From the NCBI RefSeq assembly GCF_030186535.1, contig NZ_JASNVW010000009.1, forward strand, positions 1 to 47,048: DNA of 47,048 nucleotides, written 5' to 3'. The first letter of the stretch is position 1; each line of letters opens with the position of its first letter. Both the position numbers and the translations under genes were made by a program. Below are positions 1 to 8,413 of this stretch, one piece after another. This stretch comes from Ignisphaera cupida. GTDB taxonomy: Archaea > Thermoproteota > Thermoprotei_A > Sulfolobales > Ignisphaeraceae. The notes beneath the pieces are model-generated. The model had not been told where the DNA came from. It saw nothing but the letters and a program-made list of their open reading frames with translations, and searched no databases.

Positions 1-119
1 GATGTATTCTACGACTATTCTACTTGACCAATATTCTGCTAGCATGGCTAACTCATTACACATAACTTTTTATTATTGTGCATTTAGGTTTTGTATTCAC
101 AGAAAGTTGGTGTTGTTAT

Positions 120-791
120 ATGAGGAAATTATTTGTTTTTACGTTTTCAGCTGACTATAGACATAGCTATATTGTTACAGCTATAGAGGTTTTGACTAGG
201 CTAGGTGAAAAAACTAGGTTGTTTGATGTTTATGCAACTGAGGAGATGGCGGATTTTAATAGAAATTTTCTAAGGAATTTTGATGGTGTTATGTTTTTAA
301 TTTCTGGTGATGTGCCTTTTTCAGATGAGCAAAAAGAGCTTCTAATTGATTTCGTTACGTCTGGAGGAGGCTTTGTTGGTGTTCACAATGCAGCTGCTGC
401 ACTATATTCCTTTGCTAGATATGGTGAAATGCTTGGTGGCTATTTCCATTCTCATCCATGGGTTCAAGAAGCTCTTTTCATTGTTGAGGATCAGAATCAT
501 CCATCAACAAGGCATTTGCCAAGGAGGTTCAAGGCATTTGAGGAAATTTACTTGTTTAAGAATTGGATAGGTAGAAATAGAACAAAGGTGTTGATAAGTC
601 TTGACATATCATCTGTTGATCTGAGTAAAGCTCCTAAGGAAATTCAGGACTATCCCATTGCCTGGTGCCATAGGTATGGTGGTGGAAAAGTGTTTTATAC
701 TGCTTTTGGCCATTTATCGTCTAGGTGGAGAGAAGAATGGTTTCAAAAACATGTTTTAGGTGGAATTCAATGGGTTTTGGAAAAAGAGTAG
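120..791 (+). CDS. ThuA-like domain protein
   Basis: A 223-residue protein resembling the ThuA (trehalose utilization) family, which adopts a glutamine-amidotransferase-like fold and is found in sugar-handling loci. The typical features visible are an N-terminal beta strand (MRKLFVFTFSADYRH), a DGVMFLISG strand near residue 53, the GGGFVGVHNAAAA segment near residue 82, a GGYFHSHPW motif near 106 and the late GGGKVFYTAFGH strand. I chose the ATG at 120 because a GGTG ribosome binding site lies just upstream and the family usually starts with this beta strand; an upstream in-frame start at 78 would add 14 residues. It stands alone on the plus strand, so no operon partner points to a substrate. 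The family is clear; the biochemical activity is not known. Confidence 0.8.
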   Translation: MRKLFVFTFSADYRHSYIVTAIEVLTRLGEKTRLFDVYATEEMADFNRNFLRNFDGVMFLISGDVPFSDEQKELLIDFVTSGGGFVGVHNAAAALYSFARYGEMLGGYFHSHPWVQEALFIVEDQNHPSTRHLPRRFKAFEEIYLFKNWIGRNRTKVLISLDISSVDLSKAPKEIQDYPIAWCHRYGGGKVFYTAFGHLSSRWREEWFQKHVLGGIQWVLEKE

Positions 792-819
792 AAATTTATT
801 GGCAACTTCCTGAACACAT

Positions 820-1089
820 TCATGGTATTATGAAAAACTCATTGTAGTTTTTAATGCTTGTCTCCTTTATCTTAACCTCCCATATATCAAATTCTCTAAG
901 ACTTTTTATAGTCTCTACGAAAGCATTAACTCTATCATCATCTCCCTCAACATGTATTTCCACACTACCATCAGGCAAATTCCTTACATATCCAAAGACC
1001 CCAAATGCAAGTGCAATGCTCTTTATCCTAGCTCTAAAGCCCACACCTTGCACATCACCATAAACATGCATCATCACAGCTTTAGCCAT
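820..1089 (-). CDS. acyP: Acylphosphatase
   Basis: An 89-residue acylphosphatase, which hydrolyses carboxyl-phosphate bonds such as those of acetyl phosphate or 1,3-bisphosphoglycerate in the cytoplasm. The signature GDVQGVGFR occupies residues 11-19 and supplies the phosphate-binding loop and the catalytic arginine (R19); the catalytic asparagine is N37 in YVRN. Length is normal for the family (about 90 residues). I placed the start at the internal ATG (MAKAVMMHV) because family members begin just before this strand; a start at 1101 would add four residues. It is convergent with the upstream ThuA-like gene, with only 28 nt between the stops. Confidence 0.92.
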   Translation of the reverse strand: MAKAVMMHVYGDVQGVGFRARIKSIALAFGVFGYVRNLPDGSVEIHVEGDDDRVNAFVETIKSLREFDIWEVKIKETSIKNYNEFFIIP

Positions 1090-1221
1090 GCAAATCACCA
1101 ATTTACTTTATAGCTAAACAACTCTGAAAACACATTTAGACAATTTAATTAAAAAGCTATTCCTCACAGAGTTTTGTCTCCATTAACTCGAGAGAATCTT
1201 TATCTTCGCTTTTTCAAGCTT

Positions 1222-1584
1222 CTAAACCTTCTTAACTCTCCTCGTAGCTATGATATCTGTGCCACACACATTCCTTATTATAACATCACCAACCTCTACA
1301 GGTGCTTCAACCTCAATTCTTGCCAGCATCTTCATTACTTGCCAAATACAGTCTTTGGGTACAGGATCGCGAGTAATGACAGATACTGTTGGCATATCCC
1401 CTCCCCTTACTTTAACAACACTCATAACATATCTTACAGGATTTGAGATTTCGCTTTTTGCAAATTCGATTCCACGTGGACAAAGAGCTCCTTCAACACT
1501 TTCAATCGAGTTGTCCTTTATGGTTACTCTCAATGTGCAACTAGCTGGACAGCGTATGCAAACCATCTCCACTATCTTATTCAT
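1222..1584 (-). CDS. DUF1667 protein, Glp accessory cysteine protein
   Basis: A 120-residue DUF1667 protein, last gene of the glycerol operon. It begins with a CIRCPASC cluster (CxxCxxxC, residues 9-16) and has a further cysteine in the CPRG motif near residue 35, an arrangement like the N-terminal iron-sulfur segment of molybdopterin oxidoreductases, so metal or cluster binding is likely. Its start overlaps the stop of the preceding oxidoreductase by 4 nt, which suggests translational coupling. In bacteria such as Thermotoga the same three-gene set (GlpA-like dehydrogenase, NAD(P)/FAD oxidoreductase, DUF1667) follows glycerol kinase. A role in passing electrons from glycerol-3-phosphate oxidation is inferred from this context; no direct function is established. 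Confidence 0.8.
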   Translation of the reverse strand: MNKIVEMVCIRCPASCTLRVTIKDNSIESVEGALCPRGIEFAKSEISNPVRYVMSVVKVRGGDMPTVSVITRDPVPKDCIWQVMKMLARIEVEAPVEVGDVIIRNVCGTDIIATRRVKKV

Positions 1585-2840
1585 CTAGGCTTCACCTGTA
1601 TTGTAATTTTATCAGCATTTTCATTGATTTTGTTAAGAATATTCCTTCCTATTTTGAATCTAATCATTTCAGCTGGTCTTACACCAAAGTGAAACATTCT
1701 AAAGTTTAGCTCAGGTATTTCAACAAAAACATTTCTCTCTGGTTGAGCTACCCTAGCATATATTACAACATCTCTTTCTCCACCAATCATTTGTGGAACA
1801 ACTAGCCTGATGTTTCTACCCTTCTTAACATATTTCCAATTCTTTGTAGGCATACCACCATTATCAACAAAGACCTTTGCTCCTTCTGCCGCAATTTCAC
1901 CTTGCTCAACAGCATAATCAACAAGATCGTTTATCACCAAAGCATTTCCAGCAACAAATACACCAGGAATGCTAGTCTCTAGATACTCATTTACAACAGG
2001 TCCTCCAGTAGAAGGATCTACGACAACCCCGAGTTTCTCCAGTAAATCGATATTGGGTCTGAGACCAGCAGATACCACAACAGTATCACATGGTATTTCA
2101 AATTCTGTTCCATCTATAGGCCTCAAATTCTCATCTACTTTCGCCACAACTACTTTCTCAACTCTCTTCCTCCCAACAATTCTCACAACAGTATGCTGCA
2201 AAAGCAAAGGTATGTTGAAATCAACTAAACACTGCAGTATATTTCTCATTAACCCTCCTGGATATGGAAGTATTTCTACAACTGCTTTTACCTTAGCACC
2301 CTCTAGCGTAAATCTTCTAGCCATTATCAATCCAACATCGCCAGAACCTATAATCACTATCTCCTTTCCTGGTAAAACACCATAGATATCCATAAGCGTT
2401 TGAGCCTCGCCTGCTGTATATATCCCATCTGGTCTATCCCCAACAACACCTATTTCAAAAATGTGTCTTTCCCTAGCCCCAGTTGCATATATTATTGTTT
2501 TAGCATATATTCTCATTACTCCTTGAGGTGTAATAACATTTACTAGTTTCTTGTCATAGTCTATATACTCAATGCTATGAACATGTGCTCTCAACAAATA
2601 CTCAACCTTTAAGCTCTCCAACTTGTCTAATAGCCTTGTTATAAATTGCGTACCTGTTAAATCCTCTCTAAAATAGTGTAAGCCAAAACCTGGATGAATA
2701 CATTGAAGTGGTATTCCCCCAAGTAGATCCCTATTCTCAACTAAAATCGGTTTTAAGCCTAATTCAGTTGCCTTTATAGCTGCTGCAATACCTGCGGGGC
2801 CTCCACCTATAATAACTGTGTCATACTTTAGAAACTTCAT
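1581..2840 (-). CDS. NAD(P)/FAD-dependent oxidoreductase of the glycerol operon
   Basis: A flavoprotein of 419 residues with the two-dinucleotide-binding-domain fold. An FAD site near the N terminus (VIIGGGPAGIAAA), a second Rossmann motif around residue 165 (EIVIIGSGDVGLIMARR) and a late FAD-contact segment (PGVFVAGNAL) around residue 300 are visible. Homologous genes follow GlpA-type dehydrogenases in bacterial glycerol operons and are thought to move electrons from the dehydrogenase to an acceptor. The ATG at 2840 was preferred over the GTG at 2849 because a GGTGA site lies six bases before it. The start overlaps the upstream dehydrogenase by 20 nt. It could be named GlpB-like by position, but the exact electron acceptor cannot be read from sequence. 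Confidence 0.82.
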   Translation of the reverse strand: MKFLKYDTVIIGGGPAGIAAAIKATELGLKPILVENRDLLGGIPLQCIHPGFGLHYFREDLTGTQFITRLLDKLESLKVEYLLRAHVHSIEYIDYDKKLVNVITPQGVMRIYAKTIIYATGARERHIFEIGVVGDRPDGIYTAGEAQTLMDIYGVLPGKEIVIIGSGDVGLIMARRFTLEGAKVKAVVEILPYPGGLMRNILQCLVDFNIPLLLQHTVVRIVGRKRVEKVVVAKVDENLRPIDGTEFEIPCDTVVVSAGLRPNIDLLEKLGVVVDPSTGGPVVNEYLETSIPGVFVAGNALVINDLVDYAVEQGEIAAEGAKVFVDNGGMPTKNWKYVKKGRNIRLVVPQMIGGERDVVIYARVAQPERNVFVEIPELNFRMFHFGVRPAEMIRFKIGRNILNKINENADKITIQVKPR

Positions 2841-4338
2841 TTTCTTCACCTACTTTCTTACTCCACAAAATCTTTATCTCACCTATGCCATAGCTACTCT
2901 TCTTCACAACAACATCATAATATGGAATACTCAGCTTATCAGATACCACTTTTGCTACTCTCCATCGACAGAAAGAGCCTTGGCATTTTCCAAAACCTGT
3001 ATAGATTCTGAACTTCAACCCATCTAAAGTAATTGTCTTAATACCAATTTTCATCATTCTATCAATTGCTTCCAGCACTTCTGCTTTAGACACCATTTTG
3101 CAATAGCAAACTATTTCACCATAGTCAGGATTCTTTCTTATCAAATCATCTATTTCACTCAATGATTTGCCACTTAACCTAGTTATGTCATGTCTGTAGG
3201 GATTCCAACTACCTTTCCTAATCAACTTCACATCATATGTATTTGCAACTAACTCAACTACGTATTCAGCAATTGCTGGTGCTGCTGTTAGTCCTGGTGA
3301 TCTAATACCAGCTACATTTACAAATCCCCATGGATTAGAATATGCTTTGATAAGCCATTGACCATTTGGAGGCTCAGGTCTTAAACCTGCAAATGTTCTT
3401 ATGATCTTCGACTTTGGTGGTAACTTCTTTAATAGTTTAGTTGCTTCTCTATAGACATAGTCCAAGCCCTTTACAGAAGTTGATGCATCATCTCTAGCTT
3501 CAAGAGGTAAATCCTCAGCTGTTGGCCCAATTAAAACATTGCCATGAACTGTTGTTATGGCATAAACACCTTTTGTTATATGCGTTGGAACTGTGTGAAG
3601 TATTTTCAATGGCTTGGGTTCAATGTTTTCATCAAATAAAATATACTCTCCTTTGCGAGGTCTTATATAAAAATCTAGTTCTACCCCTGCTAAATGACTA
3701 ATTTTATCTGCATACAAACCAGCTGCATTAATAACAATATCTGCTTCTACAAAGCCTTGAGTTGTTTCAACACCTTTTACTGTACTATTATAAACCCTTA
3801 TCCCAGTCACCTCAGCTTCTGTTAAAAGCTTAGCCCCATTTTCAACAGCGTTTTCTACAATAGCTATTACAGCTTCAAATGGCGAAATTACTCCAGCTGT
3901 GGGTGCATATACTGCACCCTTTGCATCATCCCCTATACTGGGCTCCAAAAACCTTAGCTCCTCCCCGTACACCACTCTGACTCCTGGAACACCATTTAAC
4001 TGTGCTAATTTAATATATTCTCTAGCCTGTTTCTCCTCATCCTCATTTGTAAAAACCATTAATTCTCCAGGCCATTTCACAGGTATCTCCAGTTCCTCAG
4101 CCCATGTTCTCCACATCTGATTTCCTTTAACACATAGCTTAGCTCTTAAAGGATATTTATTTGGGTCTTCTTCATGCCCTGGATGAATTATTGATGTATT
4201 TGCCTTGCTAACACCCCATCCAACATCAGGTTCTTTCTCAACAATAACAACATCAAAATTCTCATACATGCTGAGAATTCTTGCAATAGATGCTCCAACA
4301 ATACCAGCTCCAATGATAACCACACGAAACTTCTTCAA
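2821..4338 (-). CDS. glpA: FAD-dependent glycerol-3-phosphate dehydrogenase (GlpA-like)
   Basis: A protein of about 505 residues that should oxidise sn-glycerol-3-phosphate to dihydroxyacetone phosphate. It opens with an FAD-binding motif (VVIIGAGIVGASIAR), continues through a DAO-type oxidoreductase domain with the FAD-proximal VINAAGLYAD strand and the late GIRSPGLTAAPAIAEYV motif, and ends in a BFD-like [2Fe-2S] domain with C-x-C (EIVCYCK) and C-x4-C (GKCQGSFC) pairs. This is the GlpA layout rather than the single-domain GlpD one. I favour the TTG at 4338, six bases after a GGTG site; a GTG at 4347 is also in frame. It follows glpK by about 60 nt and overlaps the next gene. The GlpA assignment rests on domain layout and operon. 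Confidence 0.87.
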   Translation of the reverse strand: MKKFRVVIIGAGIVGASIARILSMYENFDVVIVEKEPDVGWGVSKANTSIIHPGHEEDPNKYPLRAKLCVKGNQMWRTWAEELEIPVKWPGELMVFTNEDEEKQAREYIKLAQLNGVPGVRVVYGEELRFLEPSIGDDAKGAVYAPTAGVISPFEAVIAIVENAVENGAKLLTEAEVTGIRVYNSTVKGVETTQGFVEADIVINAAGLYADKISHLAGVELDFYIRPRKGEYILFDENIEPKPLKILHTVPTHITKGVYAITTVHGNVLIGPTAEDLPLEARDDASTSVKGLDYVYREATKLLKKLPPKSKIIRTFAGLRPEPPNGQWLIKAYSNPWGFVNVAGIRSPGLTAAPAIAEYVVELVANTYDVKLIRKGSWNPYRHDITRLSGKSLSEIDDLIRKNPDYGEIVCYCKMVSKAEVLEAIDRMMKIGIKTITLDGLKFRIYTGFGKCQGSFCRWRVAKVVSDKLSIPYYDVVVKKSSYGIGEIKILWSKKVGEENEVSKV

Positions 4339-4399
4339 AATCAGCACCTAGATGGCCACACATGTTAGTGTAAAGAAAAATAAGTTTCAAGTAAAAAAG

Positions 4400-5992
4400 T
4401 TATTCGTAGCCATACGCCCATGGAACTTCCTTTGCCCATCCAAGTGCTCTTTGAACTGCTGCTTTCCACCCTTTGTATAGCCTCTCCCTCGTTTTTTCAT
4501 CCATTCTCGGTATAAACTCTTTCTCCATTCTCCAATTCTTTCTAACTTCATCAAGGCTCTTCCAGAATCCCACAGCTAAACCAGCTAAATAGGCCACGCC
4601 AAGTGATGTTGTTTCAAAAACTACTGGTCTAACAACTCTAACATTGAGTATATCAGCCTGGAACTGCAATAGGAAATCGCTTTTTGCAGCTCCACCATCT
4701 GCTTTCAAAACAGTTATATCTCTACCTGTATCAGCCTTCATAGCCTCAATAACATCTCTAGTTAGATAGGCTATTGCCTCAAGCGTTGCTCTAGCTATGT
4801 GCTTTCTCTCAGTTCCACGCGTAATACCAATTATCAATCCTCTTGCATAGTGATCCCAGTAGGGAGCCCCCAAACCAACAAATGCTGGAACAAAGTAAAC
4901 ACCACCAGTATCAGAAGCTGATTCAGCCAATGGGTTTATCTCAGCTGATACCTCAATTAGCTTCAACCCATCTCTTAGCCACTGAATAGCTGCACCAGTT
5001 ATGAATATACTTCCCTCAAGAGCATAGACAGCTTTCTTTGGCTCTAAAGAATAGTATACAGTGGTCAATAGATTGTGTTTAGAGGGCACAGGAGCTTCGC
5101 CAGTATTGAGAAGTATGAAGTTTCCTGTTCCATAAGTACACTTAACATCTCCAACATCAAATCCAACTTGGCCAAAGAGAGCTGCTTGCTGATCACCAGC
5201 ATCGCCAGTAACCGGAATACTTACTCCACCCATTAGCTCCTGCACCTCGGGACCTGTATACCCATAAACTTCTTTATCACTAGATGGTCGAGGCAATGGA
5301 AGAATTTCTCTTGGTATCTTGCCTTGAATTTCAAGCAACTCGTCATCCCAATCAAGTTTGTGTATATTAAATATCATCGTTCTAGAGGCATTGCTATAAT
5401 CTATCACATGAGCACCATACCTCTCCGGCGTTAAAACATCTTTAGAACCCTTAGTCAAATTCCAAATAATCCACGTGTCAATTGTTCCAAAAAGCAGCTC
5501 TCCCTTCTTAGCCCTTTCTCTAACACCTGAAACATTATCTAAAATCCACCAAATCTTTGTACTAGAAAAGTAGCAATCTGGAACCAAGCCACTTTTACCT
5601 TGAATAACCTTGAAGTAGTGTTCACGAAGATAATCAATTTCCTTAGCTGTTCTTCTATCCTGCCAAACAATAGCATTGTAAACAGGTTTACCAGTTTTTG
5701 GATCCCATATAATAGTTGTTTCCCTTTGATTTGTAACACCAATAGCAGCAATTTCTCTTGGATTAATTTTCGTTTGCTCAAGAACCTCCTTAATGCACTG
5801 CTTTGTTTTTTCCCATATCTCCAATGGGTCATGCTCAACCCAACCAGGTCTTGGATATATTTGCCTATGTTCATGATAAGCCCAACCACCTTTAACAGGA
5901 AGACCATCATATGTAAACAGCATTACCCTAGTACCAGTAGTTCCCTGATCTATCGCCATAACATACTTTTTCTCAGCCAAAGAAATCCCCAC
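4400..5992 (-). CDS. glpK: Glycerol kinase
   Basis: Glycerol kinase of the FGGY sugar-kinase family, about 530 residues against the usual 500. It converts glycerol and ATP to sn-glycerol-3-phosphate. Visible hallmarks are the N-terminal phosphate loop [10 protein letters not shown], the GVTNQRETT and VWQDRRT glycerol-site motifs, the [13 protein letters not shown] motif in the middle and the [17 protein letters not shown] adenosine motif towards the end. It is the first gene of the minus-strand glycerol operon. The GTG at 5992 is the longest supported start; a TTG at 5980 following GTGGGGAT is an equally good candidate and would remove four residues. A TATA box lies at 6011-6018, so the transcript may have almost no leader. 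Confidence 0.95.
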   Translation of the reverse strand: MGISLAEKKYVMAIDQGTTGTRVMLFTYDGLPVKGGWAYHEHRQIYPRPGWVEHDPLEIWEKTKQCIKEVLEQTKINPREIAAIGVTNQRETTIIWDPKTGKPVYNAIVWQDRRTAKEIDYLREHYFKVIQGKSGLVPDCYFSSTKIWWILDNVSGVRERAKKGELLFGTIDTWIIWNLTKGSKDVLTPERYGAHVIDYSNASRTMIFNIHKLDWDDELLEIQGKIPREILPLPRPSSDKEVYGYTGPEVQELMGGVSIPVTGDAGDQQAALFGQVGFDVGDVKCTYGTGNFILLNTGEAPVPSKHNLLTTVYYSLEPKKAVYALEGSIFITGAAIQWLRDGLKLIEVSAEINPLAESASDTGGVYFVPAFVGLGAPYWDHYARGLIIGITRGTERKHIARATLEAIAYLTRDVIEAMKADTGRDITVLKADGGAAKSDFLLQFQADILNVRVVRPVVFETTSLGVAYLAGLAVGFWKSLDEVRKNWRMEKEFIPRMDEKTRERLYKGWKAAVQRALGWAKEVPWAYGYE

Positions 5993-6010
5993 TATATTGA
6001 TTAAGGAACA

Positions 6011-6018
6011 TATTTAAA
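6011..6018 (-). promoter_or_regulatory. TATA box of the glycerol operon
   Basis: On the minus strand this reads TTTAAATA, preceded by an A-rich BRE-like stretch. Its centre is about 23 bases before the first glpK start codon, which predicts transcription beginning at or within a few bases of the start codon. It lies in the 249-nt divergent gap before the IolB-like gene. Confidence 0.5.
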
Positions 6019-6241
6019 ATTTTTAATAAACTATGGCAAAATAATAAACGTTGCTAAATCAAGAAACTGTAGATCCTAGATTTTACCTGTACAAAATGTT
6101 TCATTAGAATGCTTTCCAAATGAGTATGTTTATGAAAACAGAAATGAAAATAAATGCTGTAAGGCCATGTCAGCCATGCTCTATAAACATTTAAACTTTT
6201 GTTTCAATATCAATTAGGAAATTATAATCTGCTATTCTTAG

Positions 6242-6970
6242 GTGTTGAATGTGCTTTTCAAAAAGCCAAATGTGTTTGACAAACCCATTAAATTGTTTGA
6301 TGTAGATGATGTTGCGCTTCACATTGTTATTTCTAAAACCATTAATAATGTTGTTGTTCACACTAGAGATGATAGTGAAAAATTGTTAATTCCATTGAGG
6401 GGATGCGCAAAATTTGGAAATATGCATGCATATTCAAAGGACATAATCTATATTCCAAGAGGTTTTGAGGATATTTCCATAGATTTAGAACTGGGCTCAA
6501 TAGTGTACATTGTTGAAGCTCCTTCAAACACTGTTTACAAACCATACATCAAGAGATTTGAAAATGCAAAAACTATTCATGTTGGCGATGAGCATTCTAG
6601 AAGAACAAGATATGTGATGATAGATGTTGATGACTCTTCTGAAAAATTTTTAGCTGGATACACATTTTGTTGCCCTGGGTGTTGGGGTTCCTATCCACCA
6701 CATAGACATGATGATAAATATGAGATATTTATTTATTTTGATGTTGAACCTGGTTTTGGTGTTCAGCTACTAATTGATGATGATAAAGAAGAGGCTTATG
6801 TAGTTAAAGATTTTGACGTATTTCTAGTTACTCGCGGATACCACCCAAATGTATCAGCACCTATTAAAGGTCTTAAATATTTGTGGATTATGGTAGCTGT
6901 TAAAGGGAGTAGAAACTTTTCAATGAGTGTTAACAAAGCCTTTGTCGAAACACAAACAATGAAAATGTGA
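6242..6970 (+). CDS. IolB/KduI-like cupin (sugar-acid isomerase family)
   Basis: A 242-residue two-cupin protein of the 5-deoxy-glucuronate isomerase (IolB) / KduI family. The diagnostic segment is in the second half: GSYPPHRHD, then EIFIYFDVEPGFGVQ, the acidic loop with EEAYVVKDFDVFLV, and GYHPNVSAP, which together carry the His/Glu metal ligands of IolB. IolB acts in inositol catabolism and KduI in pectin-derived uronate catabolism, but no other inositol or uronate gene is present here, so the substrate is open. The gene starts with GTG at 6242, with a second GTG at 6251. It is divergent from glpK and followed 87 nt later by the deacetylase-family gene. Confidence 0.75.
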   Translation: MLNVLFKKPNVFDKPIKLFDVDDVALHIVISKTINNVVVHTRDDSEKLLIPLRGCAKFGNMHAYSKDIIYIPRGFEDISIDLELGSIVYIVEAPSNTVYKPYIKRFENAKTIHVGDEHSRRTRYVMIDVDDSSEKFLAGYTFCCPGCWGSYPPHRHDDKYEIFIYFDVEPGFGVQLLIDDDKEEAYVVKDFDVFLVTRGYHPNVSAPIKGLKYLWIMVAVKGSRNFSMSVNKAFVETQTMKM

Positions 6971-7057
6971 AATAAGGCTAGCAAGTTTAATGTGTTAAGC
7001 ATTTTTGAAAATACATAAAAAGGTTGTTAAATAGTGGATTGAGTTATTGGTGTAATT

Positions 7058-8128
7058 ATGTCTAAAAGTGAGATAATTATTTTATTTGACAAGGATTTTT
7101 ATCTTCACAAACCTCCTTATGGGTATCATCCAGAAAATCCTTCAAGATTAGACATTGTGTTGAGGGGGTTGAGAGAACATGGATTATTAGATAAAGTTGT
7201 TTTTGTTGAAGGTATAGAGTTTTCTGATGTTCTAAAAAGTGTTCTCATGGTTCATGAGAAAAGCTATGTGGATATGGTTATCGATTTCTGCAATTCTGGT
7301 GGTGGATACATAGATCCAGATACATATATTGTTAGAGAGTCTTGTGTTGTTGCTCAAAAAGCTGTTGCAGCATCTATAAAAGCTGTTGAAAATGCTTTAG
7401 AGGTTAGAGAAAAGCTTTTCTTTGCTTTGGTGAGACCGCCAGGGCATCATGCTGGTTTTAGTGGAAAAGCTTTTGAGGCTCCAACACAAGGTTTTTGCAT
7501 ATTCAACAATATTGCTATAGCAGTTAACCATATCATGGAAAAGTATAGGATAAGCCCAGTAGTAATAGTTGATATAGATGTTCACCATGGTAATGGAACC
7601 CAGGAGATTTTTTGGAACAACCCAAATGTTATTCACATCGATATTCATGAGCATGGGATTTACCCAGGCACTGGCCATATAAACGATGTTGGGGGTTCAA
7701 ATGCTAAGGGAACCAAGATCAACATACCACTACAGCCTTTTAGTAACGACGATGACTATCTCTATGTTCTCAACAAAATTATTCACCCAATTATATCACA
7801 CTACAAACCCAGGCTAGTAGCAATTTCAGCAGGTTTCGATGCATATAGAGATGATGGCTTGGCTAATATGATGCTCACAGAAAGATTTTACTCCATTTTT
7901 GGAGCATATCTGAGATCATTATCTAAATTAGGAATTAGCATAGCAGCAATTCTAGAAGGGGGCTACACCCATGGACTTCTCCATGGATTACCATCAATGC
8001 TAAAGGGATTCATAGAATACAACAAGGATTATTTAGAAAAAATCTTGAGCTCAGCCACCCCAAGAAATAACACAGTTAAGGTTGTAGATGAGTTGATTAA
8101 GATATTAAGAAGCTACTACACCTTATAA
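7058..8128 (+). CDS. Histone deacetylase-superfamily hydrolase
   Basis: A 356-residue zinc amidohydrolase of the histone deacetylase / AcuC / acetylpolyamine amidohydrolase superfamily. The catalytic His pair is H130-H131 in RPPGHHAG; the metal ligands are D174 and H176 in DIDVHHGNG and D261 in SAGFDAYRDD; the transition-state tyrosine is Y303 in LEGGY. All catalytic positions are therefore intact. Likely substrates are acetylated lysines (for example on chromatin protein Alba) or acetylated polyamines, both abundant in thermophilic archaea; sequence alone does not decide. The ATG has a GGTG site eight bases upstream and a TATA-like GTTAAATA about 28 bases upstream. Confidence 0.9.
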   Translation: MSKSEIIILFDKDFYLHKPPYGYHPENPSRLDIVLRGLREHGLLDKVVFVEGIEFSDVLKSVLMVHEKSYVDMVIDFCNSGGGYIDPDTYIVRESCVVAQKAVAASIKAVENALEVREKLFFALVRPPGHHAGFSGKAFEAPTQGFCIFNNIAIAVNHIMEKYRISPVVIVDIDVHHGNGTQEIFWNNPNVIHIDIHEHGIYPGTGHINDVGGSNAKGTKINIPLQPFSNDDDYLYVLNKIIHPIISHYKPRLVAISAGFDAYRDDGLANMMLTERFYSIFGAYLRSLSKLGISIAAILEGGYTHGLLHGLPSMLKGFIEYNKDYLEKILSSATPRNNTVKVVDELIKILRSYYTL

Positions 8129-8285
8129 TTTGTTTTCTCTAAATCGATAATGATATGGCTATAAAAACCTCACATTCTTCTCATTTTCTTGTGCATCATA
8201 CTTTAAATTTTGAAAAGCCATTAAGTTGACTTTAATCTGTAGATAGAGTTGATAGAGTTGAGAGTAAGGAACATACCTAATTTGT

Positions 8286-8364
8286 TGGTGCGGCGGCCGG
8301 GATTTGAACCCGGGATCTCCGGCTTGGCAGGCCGGCGTCCTAGACCAGGCTAGACGACCGCCGC
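8286..8364 (-). tRNA. tRNA-Gly (anticodon GCC)
   Basis: Reading on the minus strand from 8364, the seven-base acceptor GCGGCGG pairs with CCGCCGC at the 3' end. The D arm is followed by a five-base anticodon stem (CCGGC/GCCGG) around loop CTGCCAA, giving anticodon GCC for glycine GGC/GGT codons. The T arm is CCGGG-TTCAAAT-CCCGG. The discriminator is A, and a CCA end is encoded at 8286-8288. No intron is present. Nearly all stem pairs are G-C, as expected of a hyperthermophile. Confidence 0.97.
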
Positions 8365-8413
8365 TTGTGTGCTTCTGTTACTTTTTTGTGGTTGTGGTTA
8401 AAAATTGTTTTGC

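Noticed and set aside
6612-6650. GTGATGA, TGATGA and CTGA in a row inside the cupin gene
   Set aside because: The spacings are only about five to seven bases, too short for guides, and the sequence is explained by Asp-rich coding (IDVDDSSE).
8240-8266. Short direct repeat of GATAGAGTTGA
   Set aside because: Two partial copies next to a tRNA gene; too short to suggest an attachment site or mobile element, and no integrase or duplicated tRNA end is present.
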